Shown: piece after piece, positions 52,392 through 60,685 of the stretch
How the letters are laid out: each line of letters opens with the position of its first letter
How positions within the stretch are numbered: the stretch's first letter is position 1
From: CALARM01 sp964431735
GTDB lineage: Bacteria; Vulcanimicrobiota; SpSt-956; JAKJGF01
Assembly: GCA_964431735.1 (NCBI GenBank)
Contig: CAYSLJ010000007.1
Location: forward strand, 1-64,000
Direction: 5' to 3'
DNA length: 64,000 bases
Program-made: the position numbers and the translations under genes
The notes under the pieces: generated by a model
Told to the model about the DNA's origin: nothing
Databases searched by the model: none
Seen by the model: the letters and a program-made list of their open reading frames with translations, nothing else

Positions 52392-53783
52392 TCAATTGGG
52401 ATAATAATAAGTAGTATAATAAGTATATGTATAGGTATAGGTATATGTATAGGTATCAGTATAAGTTTTGGTATCCTTGTAAGTTTTCAGCCATTCTTCG
52501 TAGGAAACGCAGTTACATGCTGCTCTGTCTATAAAGCTCATGTCATAAGAAACACAGGTACAGGAAGCTGCAATACTTCCCGGCACACAGTTACAGATAC
52601 ATATGGCTCCTGCAGGTATGATCATCCAGTAGGGGATGGTATAAACTATCCATTCCCCGGTAACTGTTTGAATTTTATACTGGATTCCTTTTACAGTATG
52701 GGAACATATTTTAAGATCCACAAGGGATGTTTTATATTTACCTGAAGGTAAATTCCATATGATAATCGTATTATCTGTGCTTCCCGATGCAAAGTTTTTC
52801 CCGTCAGGTGTTATTGCCAGTGAAGTAACCCAGTCATTGTGGCCTTTCAGGGTTTTAACCAGTGTTCCTCTTGGGAAAGACCATATTTTTATTGTTTTAT
52901 CTCTGCTTCCTGATATGAGTTGTTTTCCGTCAGGTGTTATTGCCAGTGAAGTAACCCATCCGGTATGTTTCGACAGGTTTTTTAGCATAGCTCCGTCAGG
53001 TAAAGACCAGAGTTTTATTGTTTTATCGGCACTGGCCGAAGCGAGTATTTTTCCGTCCTGACTCAGAGCCAGATCTGTAATCATTTCATTATGGCCTGTA
53101 ATGGTATTTAACAGTTCACCTGTAGACAGATCCCAGAGTTTTATAGTTCTGTCTGTGCTGCCTGATATGAGAATCTTTCCATCGGGAGTAATGGAAAGAG
53201 CGGTAACAGACAGAAGATGTCCGTCCAGACCGCTTACAGTTTCTTCCATAAAATCCCATATCTTTATTGTATTATCCTTACAGCCTGCTATCAGTTTTGT
53301 GCCATCGGGAGAAAATATAAGAGCACAGGCAGGTGCCGGTAGTCCTCCCAGTGTTTTTATCTGGCCTTCTGACCAGAGTTTTATAGTATTATCTTTGGCT
53401 GCCGAAACTAATATGAGTCCTTCAGGGCTTATTGTAAGAGCAGTTATGCCGTCTTTATGTTCTTCAAGAGCTTTATAAAAAGCACCGTCAGGGAGAGTCC
53501 AGAGTTTCAGACTGCAGTCATCGCTTCCAGAAACAAGAGATTTACCGTCAGATGTAATGGCAAGAGCCCTTATAGCTTTGCTGTGAGACATGGCATCTTC
53601 ATGGGTTTTACCGTCTGCAATACCGGAACATATGAAAGCTCCTGCCACAGCAGCTGTAGCAGTAAGGAAATCTCTTCTTGTAAGAACCCATTTTGATCCT
53701 TTCCGTTTAACGGCAAATATTTCCGGTTCTTCTTCCGATTGGATTTCATCAGGTTTTTCTTCGTGTGATTTTTTTTCTTCCAT
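52392..53783 (-). CDS. Tat-exported WD40 protein with Cys/Tyr-rich C-terminal tail
   Basis: A protein of about 463 residues (ATG 53783; in-frame ATGs also lie 9 and 12 bases upstream). An acidic N-terminus (about 35 residues) precedes a twin-arginine signal (TRRDFLTATAAVAGAFICSG). Seven WD40 units follow (about 65-350, pattern HTGWVTSLAITPDGKQLISG then DKTIKIWSFP). The last 70 residues are unlike any propeller: CICNC, then the repeat CTCVSYDMSFIDR / CNCVSYEEWLK, then about 30 residues of Thr-Tyr repeats ending YYYPN. The tail contains seven Cys and about a dozen Tyr. Flanked by radical-SAM genes on both sides and by a PqqD-like gene nearby, it is a candidate substrate for their chemistry. Metal binding is an alternative. 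Confidence 0.82.
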   Translation of the reverse strand: MEEKKSHEEKPDEIQSEEEPEIFAVKRKGSKWVLTRRDFLTATAAVAGAFICSGIADGKTHEDAMSHSKAIRALAITSDGKSLVSGSDDCSLKLWTLPDGAFYKALEEHKDGITALTISPEGLILVSAAKDNTIKLWSEGQIKTLGGLPAPACALIFSPDGTKLIAGCKDNTIKIWDFMEETVSGLDGHLLSVTALSITPDGKILISGSTDRTIKLWDLSTGELLNTITGHNEMITDLALSQDGKILASASADKTIKLWSLPDGAMLKNLSKHTGWVTSLAITPDGKQLISGSRDKTIKIWSFPRGTLVKTLKGHNDWVTSLAITPDGKNFASGSTDNTIIIWNLPSGKYKTSLVDLKICSHTVKGIQYKIQTVTGEWIVYTIPYWMIIPAGAICICNCVPGSIAASCTCVSYDMSFIDRAACNCVSYEEWLKTYKDTKTYTDTYTYTYTYTYTYYTTYYYPN

Positions 53784-53861
53784 AAAAATCATCATCCTTC
53801 CGGTAATTGGTTTCTAATTTTATATCTTAGAATATTAAGGTACGTATGTCAATATTAAATC

Positions 53862-54000
53862 GTGATGCGTGATGCGTGATGCGTAATGCGTGATGCGTGA
53901 TGTGTGATGCGTATTTTCACCTGTACCGGGCGAACAGCGTTCGCCCCTACAACTCACTATTCACCGGTAACTGATAACTGGTAACTGGTAACTGGTAATA
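53862..54000. repeat. GCGTGAT array, hairpin, TGGTAAC array
   Basis: Seven GCGTGAT-type units (53862-53913), GGGCGAACAGCGTTCGCCC (53928-53946), TCACT units, and four TGGTAAC/TGATAAC units (53964-54000). Confidence 0.9.
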
Positions 54001-54007
54001 CCAGGTT

Positions 54008-54204
54008 GCTATCAACCATAGCGCTTTGCCTGCCTGGTGCTCCGTAGAAAAAAATATCACGGCGGCACAAGTCTATTTGAATAAAATATAATGAAAAGTG
54101 GCATTATGTAAGCTCTAACAAATATGTCTGTTCCAGTTTAGATTTTTTTCGGAGGAGCGCCAGGCGGGCAAAGCCAGGAGATCTATAATACCAAAATTGA
54201 TAGC
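54008..54204 (+). mobile_element. 190-bp inverted-repeat element, copy 1
   Basis: Starts GCTATCAA and ends TTGATAGC, with longer imperfect arms (GCTTTGCCTGCCTGGTGCTC against GAGCGCCAGGCGGGCAAAGC) and a poly-A/poly-T flank. The reverse complement aligns with 62583-62759 along its length. No open frame of note. TGGTAAC-type heptamers flank it on both sides. Confidence 0.88.
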
Positions 54205-54241
54205 GAAATGGTATAACTGGTAACTGATAACTGGTCACTGG

Positions 54242-55201
54242 TTACTGCTCACTGCTTCTCACCCGTTTCATAGCTGCCGAAAGGCATCCGCCTCTGCATG
54301 TTTTCATTTCCCTCCACCTGCATAGTTCACACTTCTTATAAATACCGGTTATGCGGAACATGTGCAGTTCTTCATTGAATATTTCCTGACAGTCCATTGC
54401 AGTAATAGAGTCATTCAGAGTCAAATGCCATCGTGATGCAAGGCCGTAACATGGCACAATGGAACCGTCTGGCATAATATCCGGCATGGGTCCGCAGTGA
54501 AGCCCAATTGGCACAGGGTGGAGATGGACTGTTTCAATAAAACCTTCGGGAAACATACATGGGACAAAACCACAGTCAAAATTTAATACTATTCTGTGTT
54601 CCATAGACTCTTCGAAAAAATCTGCAATAGAAGAACCTGCTTTTTCATAATGTTTCGGATGGACGTAAGTGTTGTCATGGTCAAGACATGGATGGGCAAG
54701 GCCCAGTCTTATGTTTCTGCCGAGATTATATTCTTCTATCAGATCTATAAGAAAAGAAGGTTTTACCAGGGGATTATGTATATTAAAACATGGCGTAATT
54801 TTTTCGGATAATTCCTTGAAGGTCTGTAGCTGTTTTTCTTTTTCTTCAATCTGCTGTTCTTCAGGTGAGTTTATATTAACAATAACAGTCAGTTCTTCAG
54901 CACTTAACGTTTTTAAATATGACAGAAGTTTCCTCTCTATAAGGCCATTGGAAAATATAATAACTTTAAAGTTTTCTTCCAGAGATTTTTCAATAAACCA
55001 TGTCAGGTCAGGGTGAAGGGAAGGTTCTCCTCCCAGGATTTTTACATGTTTTATACCGGATCTTTTAAGAAAATCAAGTGCCATAAGAAATGTTTTGCGA
55101 GACATAAACTGTTCATGAGAGATTTTCTTTTTTCTGATAGATTCCGCAAAACAATAGGAACATTTACGGTTACAGAGCAGTGTAACTGATATGTTTGCCA
55201 T
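54242..55201 (-). CDS. Radical SAM protein 4
   Basis: A 319-residue radical-SAM protein that starts almost directly with the cluster motif: Cys10-x3-Cys14-x2-Cys17 (CNRKCSYC), then GGEPSLHPDL. Auxiliary-type cysteines are CGFVPC near 230, CGPMP near 258, CYGL near 272 and CELCRWREMKTCRGGC near 296-311. It is shorter than the other three and lacks their N-terminal 75 residues. ATG 55201 is chosen because it follows the PqqD-like gene's stop by two bases; a frame from 55261 would overlap that gene by 58 bases. The stop codon lies in a TGGTAAC-type heptamer. Confidence 0.88.
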   Translation of the reverse strand: MANISVTLLCNRKCSYCFAESIRKKKISHEQFMSRKTFLMALDFLKRSGIKHVKILGGEPSLHPDLTWFIEKSLEENFKVIIFSNGLIERKLLSYLKTLSAEELTVIVNINSPEEQQIEEKEKQLQTFKELSEKITPCFNIHNPLVKPSFLIDLIEEYNLGRNIRLGLAHPCLDHDNTYVHPKHYEKAGSSIADFFEESMEHRIVLNFDCGFVPCMFPEGFIETVHLHPVPIGLHCGPMPDIMPDGSIVPCYGLASRWHLTLNDSITAMDCQEIFNEELHMFRITGIYKKCELCRWREMKTCRGGCLSAAMKRVRSSEQ

Positions 55202-55203
55202 AA

Positions 55204-55563
55204 TTATTTTTTTATCATCCACTTCCCTTCTTCCCACAGTGAAAGAGTCTTTTTTATCCACAGAGCTGTTTTTTCTTTATCCCTGTGAGTAATTGCGGAT
55301 ATGATAATTGTAATTCTTTCAGCCGGTATGTTTCCTGAAAGCATATCCCACAGAGCAGCTTCAGGCCAGGGAAGAAATAACAGATTTCCTGTTTTTCTGT
55401 TAATTAGTCTTATGCCTCTGTATTCCACCGTCCAGGATATGGGAACGTGACGCGTGACGCGTGACGCGTTACGCGTAGATGCCCCTTCGTTTTTCTCATT
55501 TGTGTCGTAATTCATGAAATCGTAATGCGTGATGCGTAATGTCTGTGACCCATTATCTGTCAC
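55204..55563 (-). CDS. PqqD-like protein (candidate RiPP recognition element)
   Basis: A 119-residue frame. Residues about 45-119 fit the PqqD winged-helix pattern: RGIRLINRKTGNLLFLPWPEAALWDMLSG, ITIIISAIT, then a helical end with EEGKWMI. PqqD domains hold precursor peptides for radical-SAM enzymes. The GTG start overlaps the stop of radical SAM 3 (GTGA), a classic coupling, and the frame ends two bases before radical SAM 4. The first 40 residues are odd: they are partly translated heptamer repeat (TRNASRVTRH near 30-39), so the true start may be the GTG near 55428 or the ATG at 55515. If translated as read, the repeat adds a basic N-terminal tail. Confidence 0.7.
   Translation of the reverse strand: MTDNGSQTLRITHYDFMNYDTNEKNEGASTRNASRVTRHVPISWTVEYRGIRLINRKTGNLLFLPWPEAALWDMLSGNIPAERITIIISAITHRDKEKTALWIKKTLSLWEEGKWMIKK
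55445..55476. repeat. GCGTGAC heptamer array inside an open frame
   Basis: Four units within the PqqD-like frame; further units (55521-55540) lie at its 5' end. Confidence 0.9.
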
Positions 55564-56876
55564 GCTTCTCCTATAAGGTCGGAAGTCTGAAATACCATTC
55601 TTTCAAGTTCTTTTCTGTTATTTATAAAATCTTCCATAAGGCCTGTATATCCCAGGTCATAAAGGAGATTACACACTGTGATTATACGTGTCTGAATACA
55701 GAAATCATCATATTCTTCAGTGTTATGATGGACATGGCACCCTCCGGCACAGTGAAACCTGGCAATACATTTTCTGCAGAGTTTTTTTTCATATGTCAGG
55801 TGTCTTATGCTTTTCAGATTATCTTCGTTAATATGGATTCCTGAATTATCTATATGACCGAAGGTTAAATCGAGGCTTTTTTTTTCCCATTCTTCCTTCT
55901 GAAGATAACAGGCACTTATAGTTCCTTCAGGTGATACAATGATAGTGTCTTTCCCGACAGGGCAGAAACTGTGATGCAGTGTGCCTGTAGATGCAGGGCC
56001 ATAGACCGGTGTGACGCCACAGGTTCTCGCAATAGTTGCAGCCTTTATATAATTTACTGCAAATTTCCATGGGTCAGGAGGATGAAGTTCTGTATCTCCT
56101 GTTTCCCTGAGAACTTCAAAATCTATGGAAGAAGGTTTACAGATTCTACAGAGCCTGTGAGCAATTTCTCCCATTCTTTCTACTGTTTCCTCTGTAACAC
56201 AGACCCTTGTACAGAGTTTGGCAGGACTTCTGCCCAGCAAAAAGGCATTTCTCTCAACAGTATGTGATGTTTTTCCTCCCGTTTTAAGAGGTCTGTATCT
56301 GTTCTGAATATCTTCCGGTCCGTCCAGGGAAAGAACTACTGTGTCAAAATAATCTCCGATAAAAGAACAGGTGTCTTCATCGAAAAAACCGTTTGTAGAA
56401 ACTTTAAAGACAGGTTTCACATTGTATGTTGCGCAGACCATGTTAGTCCTGTATACTGCCACCCTTATCACATCAGGTGCACAAAAAGGCTCTCCTCCGA
56501 AGAAATGTATTTCAACCTCTTTTCTGTTCTGTTTTATCACATGATCTGCCATCCAGTCCACACATAAAATGGCCAGGGAAAAATCCATGACAGAAGCGTC
56601 TTTACAGGAACCGAATCCGCAGTAAAGGCAGTTGAAATTACAGGATCTGGTAGGAATAAGACCCAGAAAGTCAGGATTTACATGGCCTCTGTTTGGTCCA
56701 GGCATACATGCCGGTTTCTCTGAAAGACTTCTGTAAAGATCATAGAGGGCTTTATTCTTTAAATTTTTGTCTTTCAATGATTTTACTGCAGATCTGTTCA
56801 AAAGTGCAGTAATATTATGAAGAGGGCTGTGCATGATATATTTGTCTGATACAGGTACTGTAAATACATAATCCAT
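55560..56876 (-). CDS. Radical SAM/SPASM protein 3
   Basis: A 438-residue radical-SAM enzyme with the same plan as proteins 1 and 2. An N-terminal recognition-like region (VFTVPVSDKYIMHSPLHNI) precedes Cys79-x3-Cys83-x2-Cys86 (CNFNCLYC). FFGGEPFCAPDVI and DGPEDIQNRYRPLKTGG follow. The SPASM region is CRKCIARFHCAGGCHVHHN with a late C-x-Q. The stop TGA lies in a GCGTGAC heptamer. It is the most upstream maturase of the group and overlaps the PqqD-like gene by four bases, so these two and radical SAM 4 form one translational unit. Confidence 0.92.
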   Translation of the reverse strand: MDYVFTVPVSDKYIMHSPLHNITALLNRSAVKSLKDKNLKNKALYDLYRSLSEKPACMPGPNRGHVNPDFLGLIPTRSCNFNCLYCGFGSCKDASVMDFSLAILCVDWMADHVIKQNRKEVEIHFFGGEPFCAPDVIRVAVYRTNMVCATYNVKPVFKVSTNGFFDEDTCSFIGDYFDTVVLSLDGPEDIQNRYRPLKTGGKTSHTVERNAFLLGRSPAKLCTRVCVTEETVERMGEIAHRLCRICKPSSIDFEVLRETGDTELHPPDPWKFAVNYIKAATIARTCGVTPVYGPASTGTLHHSFCPVGKDTIIVSPEGTISACYLQKEEWEKKSLDLTFGHIDNSGIHINEDNLKSIRHLTYEKKLCRKCIARFHCAGGCHVHHNTEEYDDFCIQTRIITVCNLLYDLGYTGLMEDFINNRKELERMVFQTSDLIGEA

Positions 56877-57031
56877 AATATTTACTTCTATTTTTTTAAG
56901 TTCAATCCTGCTTTTAAGTTATTTATTCCTCCTGCCCGCCGTGGCTGACCGTAGATTTAACGGAGCGTAAAAAAATAACCATATCATATTTATAATCGTG
57001 ACGACAAATTAAATTCTAAAAGTTATGAAAT

Positions 57032-58483
57032 TCACTGTTCACATTCACTTTTCCCCCACAGGTCCCATAATTCGTTACCGTTTTTATATTCCGGTATTTT
57101 AAGGTTTTTCAGTACATCATCCACATAATGTTCTGTTCTCATCCCTACGAGCACACTGCTTATACCGGGCATAGACCGTAACATCCATATAGCTTTTCCG
57201 GAAAGTGTGGCATGTTTTATAGAGTCAGGTAAGAACCTGTTTAATTGTTCATGTATTTTATCTGATTTCTCTATGGCTTTCGTAATATAGTAGTCACTTA
57301 TTTTTTCCATTATATTATTAAATGATTTTATGTATTTATCCAGTTCTTTATCTTTTACTTCATGTCCATGTACAATCTGATGGAACCGTGGCGTGAAGTA
57401 ATTATCTCTTACCATATTCCAGTGTTCTATACCGGAGAAGCTATTCCATCTATCCGTAAGTATATCGCTGAACCCTTCAGGAAAATATTTCAGTTCTTTT
57501 TTCATGTTGTTTTCTGTAACGGTAAATTCTTTCAATTCTTCTTCCACGTCTTTATCTGAAATTTTTGCTTTTATTGCGAAATCACTCAATCTTATTAATT
57601 GATTGTTTCTATAGGCATTTAACGGCCTGTTTACAAGGGTCCCGATATTTGCTTCACCTGCAATATCAAGCAGGGACATAGATTCTCTGTTCTTATTATA
57701 AATTGCTCCTCCTTCATAGAGGTTTGCAGGGAACTGTATAACTGCAAAGCGGTTGTTTTTTGAAATATTTCCGGCAATATCCAGAATTTTTTCCAGGGAC
57801 GTATGTTCGAATTCTTCGTGAGAAACAGGGAAGGTATTTGAAGAAATGCCGTACCAGGAAATTCTTCCTTTTTCCACTTCTTCTTCAAGATATATGAAAG
57901 CTTTTTCTATTCTTGAATAATATTCTTTTTCCGCATCTTTTCTGTCTGTCCCTTTCTTTTTTGCCAGAGAAAGAAAATACTCGGGATTATGTAAGAGTAG
58001 AACATCCAGCTTTTCCATATCAAGCCTGTCAAGGGATCTGGTGAGCTGATCATGTAAAAATTCCGGGTGTATACAGTGCCAGCAGTTTTCGTCATAATAA
58101 ACCATATCCGGGAAAGGGTCCCCTTCATTAATTCTTTCCTTTGAAATCTCCATAGCAGGACCCTGAACATATCCTATTTTAGATACTATAACCAGTTCCT
58201 CTCTTTTAATTGCCCCTTCTTCTACAAGCTCTTCCACAACTTTCCCCACAAGCAGTTCACTTTCACCCCACATATAGTTTGTGGAAGTATCTATAATATT
58301 TATCCCTTCTCTTAAAGCTTTTGTAAGAGCATCAAAGTGTTCACCGTTGTTTTCCGTAACTCTGTAGCATCCGAAACCTGCCCGGCTTACCATGAAACCT
58401 GTTTTCCCCAGTTTCGTAAAGGGCAGTCCCTTTTCTCTTTCCATTTTTTCTGTTTTCATGACAGTTCCTTCTTTTTTACTCAT
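57032..58483 (-). CDS. Aldo/keto reductase, long form
   Basis: A 483-residue member of the aldo/keto reductase superfamily; typical members are about 300-330, so this one carries insertions. The NADP-binding barrel begins at LPFTKLGKTGFMVSRAGFG (about 20-39). Catalytic-type residues are the Asp in IIDTSTNYMWGE, Tyr in NYMWGE, Lys in SKIGY and His in LLLHNPE. Insertions fall near 105-140 (DPFPDMVYYDENCWHCIHPEF) and 305-420, a helical, Lys/Glu-rich region. It may be a divergent group with a second small domain. AGAAAGGAAC precedes the ATG. Upstream neighbour of the radical-SAM cluster, on the same strand but 155 bases away; no role in the cluster is shown. Confidence 0.85.
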   Translation of the reverse strand: MSKKEGTVMKTEKMEREKGLPFTKLGKTGFMVSRAGFGCYRVTENNGEHFDALTKALREGINIIDTSTNYMWGESELLVGKVVEELVEEGAIKREELVIVSKIGYVQGPAMEISKERINEGDPFPDMVYYDENCWHCIHPEFLHDQLTRSLDRLDMEKLDVLLLHNPEYFLSLAKKKGTDRKDAEKEYYSRIEKAFIYLEEEVEKGRISWYGISSNTFPVSHEEFEHTSLEKILDIAGNISKNNRFAVIQFPANLYEGGAIYNKNRESMSLLDIAGEANIGTLVNRPLNAYRNNQLIRLSDFAIKAKISDKDVEEELKEFTVTENNMKKELKYFPEGFSDILTDRWNSFSGIEHWNMVRDNYFTPRFHQIVHGHEVKDKELDKYIKSFNNIMEKISDYYITKAIEKSDKIHEQLNRFLPDSIKHATLSGKAIWMLRSMPGISSVLVGMRTEHYVDDVLKNLKIPEYKNGNELWDLWGKSECEQ

Positions 58484-58537
58484 GATTTGTTCCTTTCTCT
58501 CTGTTTATATGAAGTATACTATAAAGTTCATAAATTA

Positions 58538-59026
58538 TTACCGTAATTTTAATAATATAGAAGTAAGAAATATTGAAAATCCGCTTATAAAGATACTGCA
58601 TATACTTAATATTATAGAATTAATAATAATGCTGAAGAAAATACTTATTATATAGATACTGGCTGCCCATCCCCACCTGTCTTCTGTATCAAAGGTGTAT
58701 TTTATTACAGCTACTGGTATTACAATTTGTAGAATTATAGCTATAATAACTTCCAGTATACGAAAAATTGTAAATAAAAAATTATTTGAATATGATGGAA
58801 GAAGGATGTAAGAAATAAATATTAATATTCCGCCTGATACAATATATAATACAAATGTTATAAGGCTTGCAAACAGAGATCTTCTAAAAGATGGTTTTTC
58901 ATTAAGTATCATTTTGCAGGCTCCGTATAAACAGGCTCCATAGATAAAATAGACAGCAATAAGAGCTATGGTTATTAAGATAATATAGAGTAAACCGAAA
59001 CCAAGAAGAGCAGTTGCAGCTTGCAT
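58538..59026 (-). CDS. Four-pass membrane protein of unknown family
   Basis: A 162-residue hydrophobic protein with about four membrane segments (about 8-30, 42-64, 78-100, 122-155). A basic loop (MILNEKPSFRRSLFAS) lies after the first, and a conserved-looking TEDRWGWAAS follows the third. I recognise no family with confidence. ATG 59026 is preferred because GGAGGTG lies seven bases upstream; the longer frame to 59089 begins with TTG and no site. It is divergently placed from the TPR gene at 59222. Confidence 0.7.
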   Translation of the reverse strand: MQAATALLGFGLLYIILITIALIAVYFIYGACLYGACKMILNEKPSFRRSLFASLITFVLYIVSGGILIFISYILLPSYSNNFLFTIFRILEVIIAIILQIVIPVAVIKYTFDTEDRWGWAASIYIISIFFSIIINSIILSICSIFISGFSIFLTSILLKLR

Positions 59027-59124
59027 AATAATTAACACCTCCATTTTATATATAATATATATGATAACATGGGTACATGTGAAAAACAATAAATAATGAA
59101 TATATAGTCAAAGAGTTATTTTTT

Positions 59125-59133
59125 TGCTATAAT
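59125..59133 (+). promoter_or_regulatory. Extended -10 (TGCTATAAT)
   Basis: TGC then TATAAT (59128-59133), about 90 bases before the TPR gene; the leader contains no repeat element. Confidence 0.55.
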
Positions 59134-59221
59134 TATACGTATCACCATTCGCCTTTTACCATTTACTATATTTTTGCTGTAATAAATTATTTTTTTGAAA
59201 TGTATTACGGGAGGTAATTTT

Positions 59222-60589
59222 ATGAATTTCATGAGTATTTTTTTCGATAGTGCAGGTTTTGTAAATGAAAAAGATATGGATTATTTTATTACTTCTACAG
59301 AGATGTTTGATAAAGGAAATTATGAAGGAGCTTTAAAATCTATAGAGAAAGCAATAAATCTGGATATTAAATTTGCCCGTGCCTGGAATTTTAAAGGATT
59401 TATATTGCACAGACTGGGACGATATGAAGAAGCAATAAGAAATTTCGATATAGCCATACAGATTGATAATGAAGAGCCTGAATACAGAAATAACAGGCGA
59501 TTATCTTTATATAATCTCGGCAATCACAGAGAATCTGAAAAAGAGTGGAATAATTTTTTAAATATTTCTATGAAAGAAAAATATTTTTCTATTTTATTCA
59601 CAGTACTTTCTATTTACGGTTACATATTTCTGAAAGAAATGGAATTTTCGAAAATAGAAAAAGCCGTTTATATTTCTCAGTTGAGAGAAAAAGGAAGAGA
59701 TGCTTATTTTCATGGTAAATATATGCAGGCAATCTATTTTTACGATAACATTTTAAAAGCCTCTCCTTCTGACGGAGATAGCTGGAATAACCGGGGTCTC
59801 TGTCAGCTTAACATGAATTTCTATGAAAAAGCTCTTAAATGCTACAATAAAGCATTAGAAATAAATCGTGGCAACGATATTTATCTGACTAACAGAGGCC
59901 TTGTTTTAAATTTCATGAAAAGATATGAAGATGCCCTTGAAAATTTCAATAAAGCCATAGAAATTAATCCTGGTAATGAACAGGCATGGTACTGGAAGGG
60001 AGATACTCTGTATAAACTCGGAAGAAATGATGAAGCTCTGAAATGCTGCGAAAAAACTCTGGAACTAAATCCCTATCATGCACTGGCATGGAATAAAAGA
60101 GGTTTAACTATGGTTTCTTCAGGTATGTATGATGAAGCTTTTAACAGTTATAAAAAAGCCCTGGATATAGAACCATTTTATCAGGAAGCTATAGCAAACA
60201 GGGACGAATTGCTCAGGATTACAGGTAAATTTTTAAATGATTTTAAAGAAGAAAAATTTCCCGGAGAAATTGTAGATGAGGAAGAAAGTGAAAGAGAGAA
60301 TGACTTTGCTTCTGTTTTTAATGAAGAAGGACAGGCAGAAGTAAAAGAAAAAGAAGAACCGTCATTTTCTTTCGGGATTAATGAAGAAGGACAGGTAGAA
60401 GCGAAAAAAATAGAAGAGCCATTCACTTCTGGTTTTAACGAAGAAGATATGTATGATAAAAGAAAAGATCCATTTTTCCCAGGCTTCGGTGAAGAAAAAC
60501 AGGGTGGGAGAAAAGAAGAAAAAGAAGAAGAATTTACTTTTGGCTTTAATGGAGATGGAAACCAGCAGGAAAAAGATTTTAATTTTTAA
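59222..60589 (+). CDS. TPR-repeat protein with acidic FGFNEE tail
   Basis: A 455-residue protein with about nine TPR units in two blocks (about 15-95 and 150-330) separated by a helix that is moderately hydrophobic (YFSILFTVLSIYGYIFL, about 112-128) and could be a membrane or packing segment. The last 120 residues hold four imperfect repeats of the type FGFNEEGQxExKExEEP, acidic and likely disordered. ATG 59222 is chosen because GGGAGGT lies at 59209-59215; the frame extends to 59195. No signal peptide. Function unknown; by type a scaffold. Confidence 0.83.
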   Translation: MNFMSIFFDSAGFVNEKDMDYFITSTEMFDKGNYEGALKSIEKAINLDIKFARAWNFKGFILHRLGRYEEAIRNFDIAIQIDNEEPEYRNNRRLSLYNLGNHRESEKEWNNFLNISMKEKYFSILFTVLSIYGYIFLKEMEFSKIEKAVYISQLREKGRDAYFHGKYMQAIYFYDNILKASPSDGDSWNNRGLCQLNMNFYEKALKCYNKALEINRGNDIYLTNRGLVLNFMKRYEDALENFNKAIEINPGNEQAWYWKGDTLYKLGRNDEALKCCEKTLELNPYHALAWNKRGLTMVSSGMYDEAFNSYKKALDIEPFYQEAIANRDELLRITGKFLNDFKEEKFPGEIVDEEESERENDFASVFNEEGQAEVKEKEEPSFSFGINEEGQVEAKKIEEPFTSGFNEEDMYDKRKDPFFPGFGEEKQGGRKEEKEEEFTFGFNGDGNQQEKDFNF

Positions 60590-60631
60590 TGATTGACCTG
60601 TCAGGCAATTTGTAGTAATAACCTGTCCTCA

Positions 60632-60672
60632 TGTCACGCGTTACGCGTTACGCGTTACGATTCTCATATAAA
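60632..60672. repeat. Heptamer array with an end of the 80-bp family
   Basis: Four GCGTTAC units and ACGATTCTCATATAAA, directly upstream of the DUF2809-like gene. Confidence 0.85.
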
Positions 60673-60685
60673 GTGAGGAAATTTT

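Noticed and set aside
52302..52745. Frame rich in Ile-Gly-Ile-Ser repeats
   Set aside because: Antisense of the WD40 gene's Thr-Tyr repeat tail plus heptamer array.
49588..56876. Radical-SAM genes as anaerobic sulfatase maturases
   Set aside because: No sulfatase or partner gene; the PqqD-like gene and Cys/Tyr tail fit peptide modification better, though it cannot be excluded for a single enzyme.
57032..58483. Aldo/keto reductase as part of the radical-SAM cluster
   Set aside because: 155-base gap, own ribosome site and no functional link; kept as a neighbour only.
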